A stretch of 6,698 nt of DNA from Nitrosopumilaceae archaeon (GTDB lineage Archaea > Thermoproteota > Nitrososphaeria > Nitrososphaerales > Nitrosopumilaceae), in the NCBI GenBank assembly GCA_020027255.1, contig JAHRAP010000093.1, positions 1 through 6,698 of the forward strand. Reading direction: 5' to 3'. The first letter of the stretch is position 1. The number at the start of each line of letters is the position of its first letter. The notes below the pieces were generated by a model, which saw only the letters and a program-made list of their open reading frames with translations, searched no databases and was not told where the DNA came from. The translations under genes and the position numbers were made by a program. Shown here piece by piece: positions 5,913 to 6,698 of this stretch.

Positions 5913-6521
5913 TTAGTAATTACCACTAAATACGTTATTGTTTTTATAGATGTGTTTGGCAAGTATATCAGTTTCAATGTTAACTTTATCACCTACATTT
6001 TTAGTATTAAAATTTGTAGTTGTTAATGTTTGAGGTATTATACAAACGCTAAATTCATCTACAAGATCGTTAACTATAGTCAAACTAACTCCATCTATAG
6101 CTATAGAGCCTTTGCTGACTATATATTTACGAAGTTGCCGTTGAACGTTGAACCAAATTTTGGTTTCAGATTGTATTTTTTGTAGTTTAGATATTGTGGA
6201 GATTCCATCAACATGTCCCAATACAAAATGCCCGTCTAACCTATCTCCTATTTTCAAGCTGCGCTCCACATTTATTTCATCGTCAACTTTAATATTTGCA
6301 AATGTGGTTCTAGAAATAGTTTCATTTGTTAATTCAAATTCATAATATTTATTTTCTAGTATATTAGTTATTGATAGACAAGTCCCATTTAGAGATACGC
6401 TTTGCCCAATCTTCATATTATCAGAATAATTTGCCAGGTCCATTTTTAATTTTGTTGCGCTAGAATCAGATTTTTGCACTGACATCACTGTGGCAGTGCC
6501 TTCAACTATACCTGTAAACAA
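5913..6521 (-). CDS. ribE: Riboflavin synthase, bacterial-type alpha chain
   Basis: This 202-residue protein is the two-domain riboflavin synthase (ribE in Bacillus naming, ribC in E. coli), which dismutates two lumazine molecules to riboflavin and 5-amino-6-ribitylaminouracil. The tandem lumazine-binding domains are seen as MFTGIVEG (1-8) and SVSLNGTCLS (41-50), then RLDGHFVLGHVDG (94-106), SIAIDGVSLTI (139-149) and VNIETDILAKHI (180-191). It is full length. The start is TTG at 6521-6519: it gives the near-invariant MFTGIVEG N-terminus and an in-frame TAA lies just upstream at 6530-6528, so no other common start is available. Many archaea use the unrelated RibC (a lumazine-synthase paralogue), so a bacterial-type enzyme in an otherwise archaeal cluster suggests old transfer or replacement. 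It starts 28 nt after the upstream lyase gene, with a TATA-like box overlapping that gene's stop. Confidence 0.96.
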   Translation of the reverse strand: MFTGIVEGTATVMSVQKSDSSATKLKMDLANYSDNMKIGQSVSLNGTCLSITNILENKYYEFELTNETISRTTFANIKVDDEINVERSLKIGDRLDGHFVLGHVDGISTISKLQKIQSETKIWFNVQRQLRKYIVSKGSIAIDGVSLTIVNDLVDEFSVCIIPQTLTTTNFNTKNVGDKVNIETDILAKHIYKNNNVFSGNY

Positions 6522-6547
6522 TTTATTTTACTTCAATATGGAAATGT

Positions 6548-6555
6548 ATTTATAA
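6548..6555 (-). promoter_or_regulatory. Putative TATA box for ribE / riboflavin cluster
   Basis: On the minus strand TTATAAAT overlaps the TAA of the upstream lyase gene and is centred about 30 nt before the ribE TTG. An archaeal TSS about 26 nt downstream would fall near 6525, giving a leader of only a few nucleotides. This is the best TATA match on the minus strand upstream of the cluster. I see no FMN riboswitch and no clear operator repeat in the short spacer. Confidence 0.45.
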
Positions 6556-6698
6556 TTTACCTGCGTCTTTGAGGAGAGATTTGGCCATTTTGTAATGGAC
6601 CTCATCAATAATATTATTTTTTAATTTAATAGAACCAATACCATTTTTAATTGCTTGAGAATATGAGTCATATACCATTTTTGCCCATTTGATTTCAT
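6550..6698 (-). CDS. Probable CoA ester lyase (CitE/HpcH type), C-terminal end
   Basis: Only the last 48 codons are inside the window, ending in TAA at 6552-6550; the 5' part lies beyond 6698. The visible peptide contains EIKWAKMVYDSY, then IKNGIGSIKLKNNIIDEVHY and ends LLKDAGKL. This resembles the C-terminal tail of CitE/HpcH-family lyases (citramalyl-, malyl- or citryl-CoA lyases), where a helix followed by a Gly-rich turn, 'GKMID' and 'A..IL' closes the TIM barrel and lid region. Here the usual GKMID reads KNNIID. The active site is not visible, so neither substrate nor subfamily can be given. The other minus-strand frames stop early. It lies 28 nt upstream of ribE on the same strand and may or may not share its transcript. 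Confidence 0.6.
   Translation of the reverse strand, partial: EIKWAKMVYDSYSQAIKNGIGSIKLKNNIIDEVHYKMAKSLLKDAGKL

Noticed and set aside
5706..6026. 106-residue plus-strand open frame across the ribE-ribB junction
   Set aside because: It is antisense to two well-supported genes and shows no family motif.
6522..6549. FMN riboswitch upstream of ribE
   Set aside because: The spacer is only 28 nt, far too short for an RFN element, and no such fold is known to be usual in archaea.
6621..6698. Minus-strand ATG at the right edge opening a 25-codon frame
   Set aside because: It stops after 25 codons and is out of phase with the longer frame whose product resembles the CoA ester lyase C-terminus and runs to the TAA at 6550.

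Overview
This AT-rich window looks like chromosomal DNA of an archaeon, most likely a member of the Nitrososphaeria (Thaumarchaeota, Nitrosopumilus-like). The domain assignment rests on archaeal-type genes: transcription factor TFE, the SPOUT tRNA C56 2'-O-methyltransferase Trm56, the palm-domain GTP cyclohydrolase III, an archaeal-type lumazine synthase, and an AbrB-PhoU fusion. Near-absence of Shine-Dalgarno motifs and TATA-like boxes close to the start codons fit leaderless archaeal transcription. The placement within Nitrososphaeria is inference from gene content and base composition.

Left part, plus strand (1-2215): the 3' part of an AbrB-PhoU phosphate-uptake-type regulator (5' end outside the window), then trm56, then tfe, separated by short spacers of 77 and 32 nt. 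Right part, minus strand (read from 6698 down to 2187): the last 48 codons of a probable CitE/HpcH-type CoA ester lyase, then a six-gene riboflavin cluster in the order riboflavin synthase (ribE), DHBP synthase (ribB), lumazine synthase (ribH), GTP cyclohydrolase III (gch3/arfA), a metal-dependent amidohydrolase, and the pyrimidine reductase (arfC). The two blocks converge, and tfe and arfC overlap at their 3' ends by 29 bp. There is no gene-free stretch over 300 bases, and I saw no tRNA, rRNA, CRISPR array, insertion sequence or long repeat.

The cluster covers most of riboflavin synthesis: GTP opening (GCH III), side-chain reduction (ArfC), the four-carbon unit (RibB), lumazine formation (RibH) and final dismutation (RibE). 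No recognisable formamide hydrolase (ArfB), pyrimidine deaminase of known type or phosphatase is present. The amidohydrolase lies between GCH III and the reductase and is overlapped by both. It keeps a complete deaminase-type metal site (HxH, HxxE, H, D), so it is the leading candidate for the deamination step and the main point of interest here. Three of the six genes start with TTG, and two of these starts sit in TTGA stop/start overlaps.
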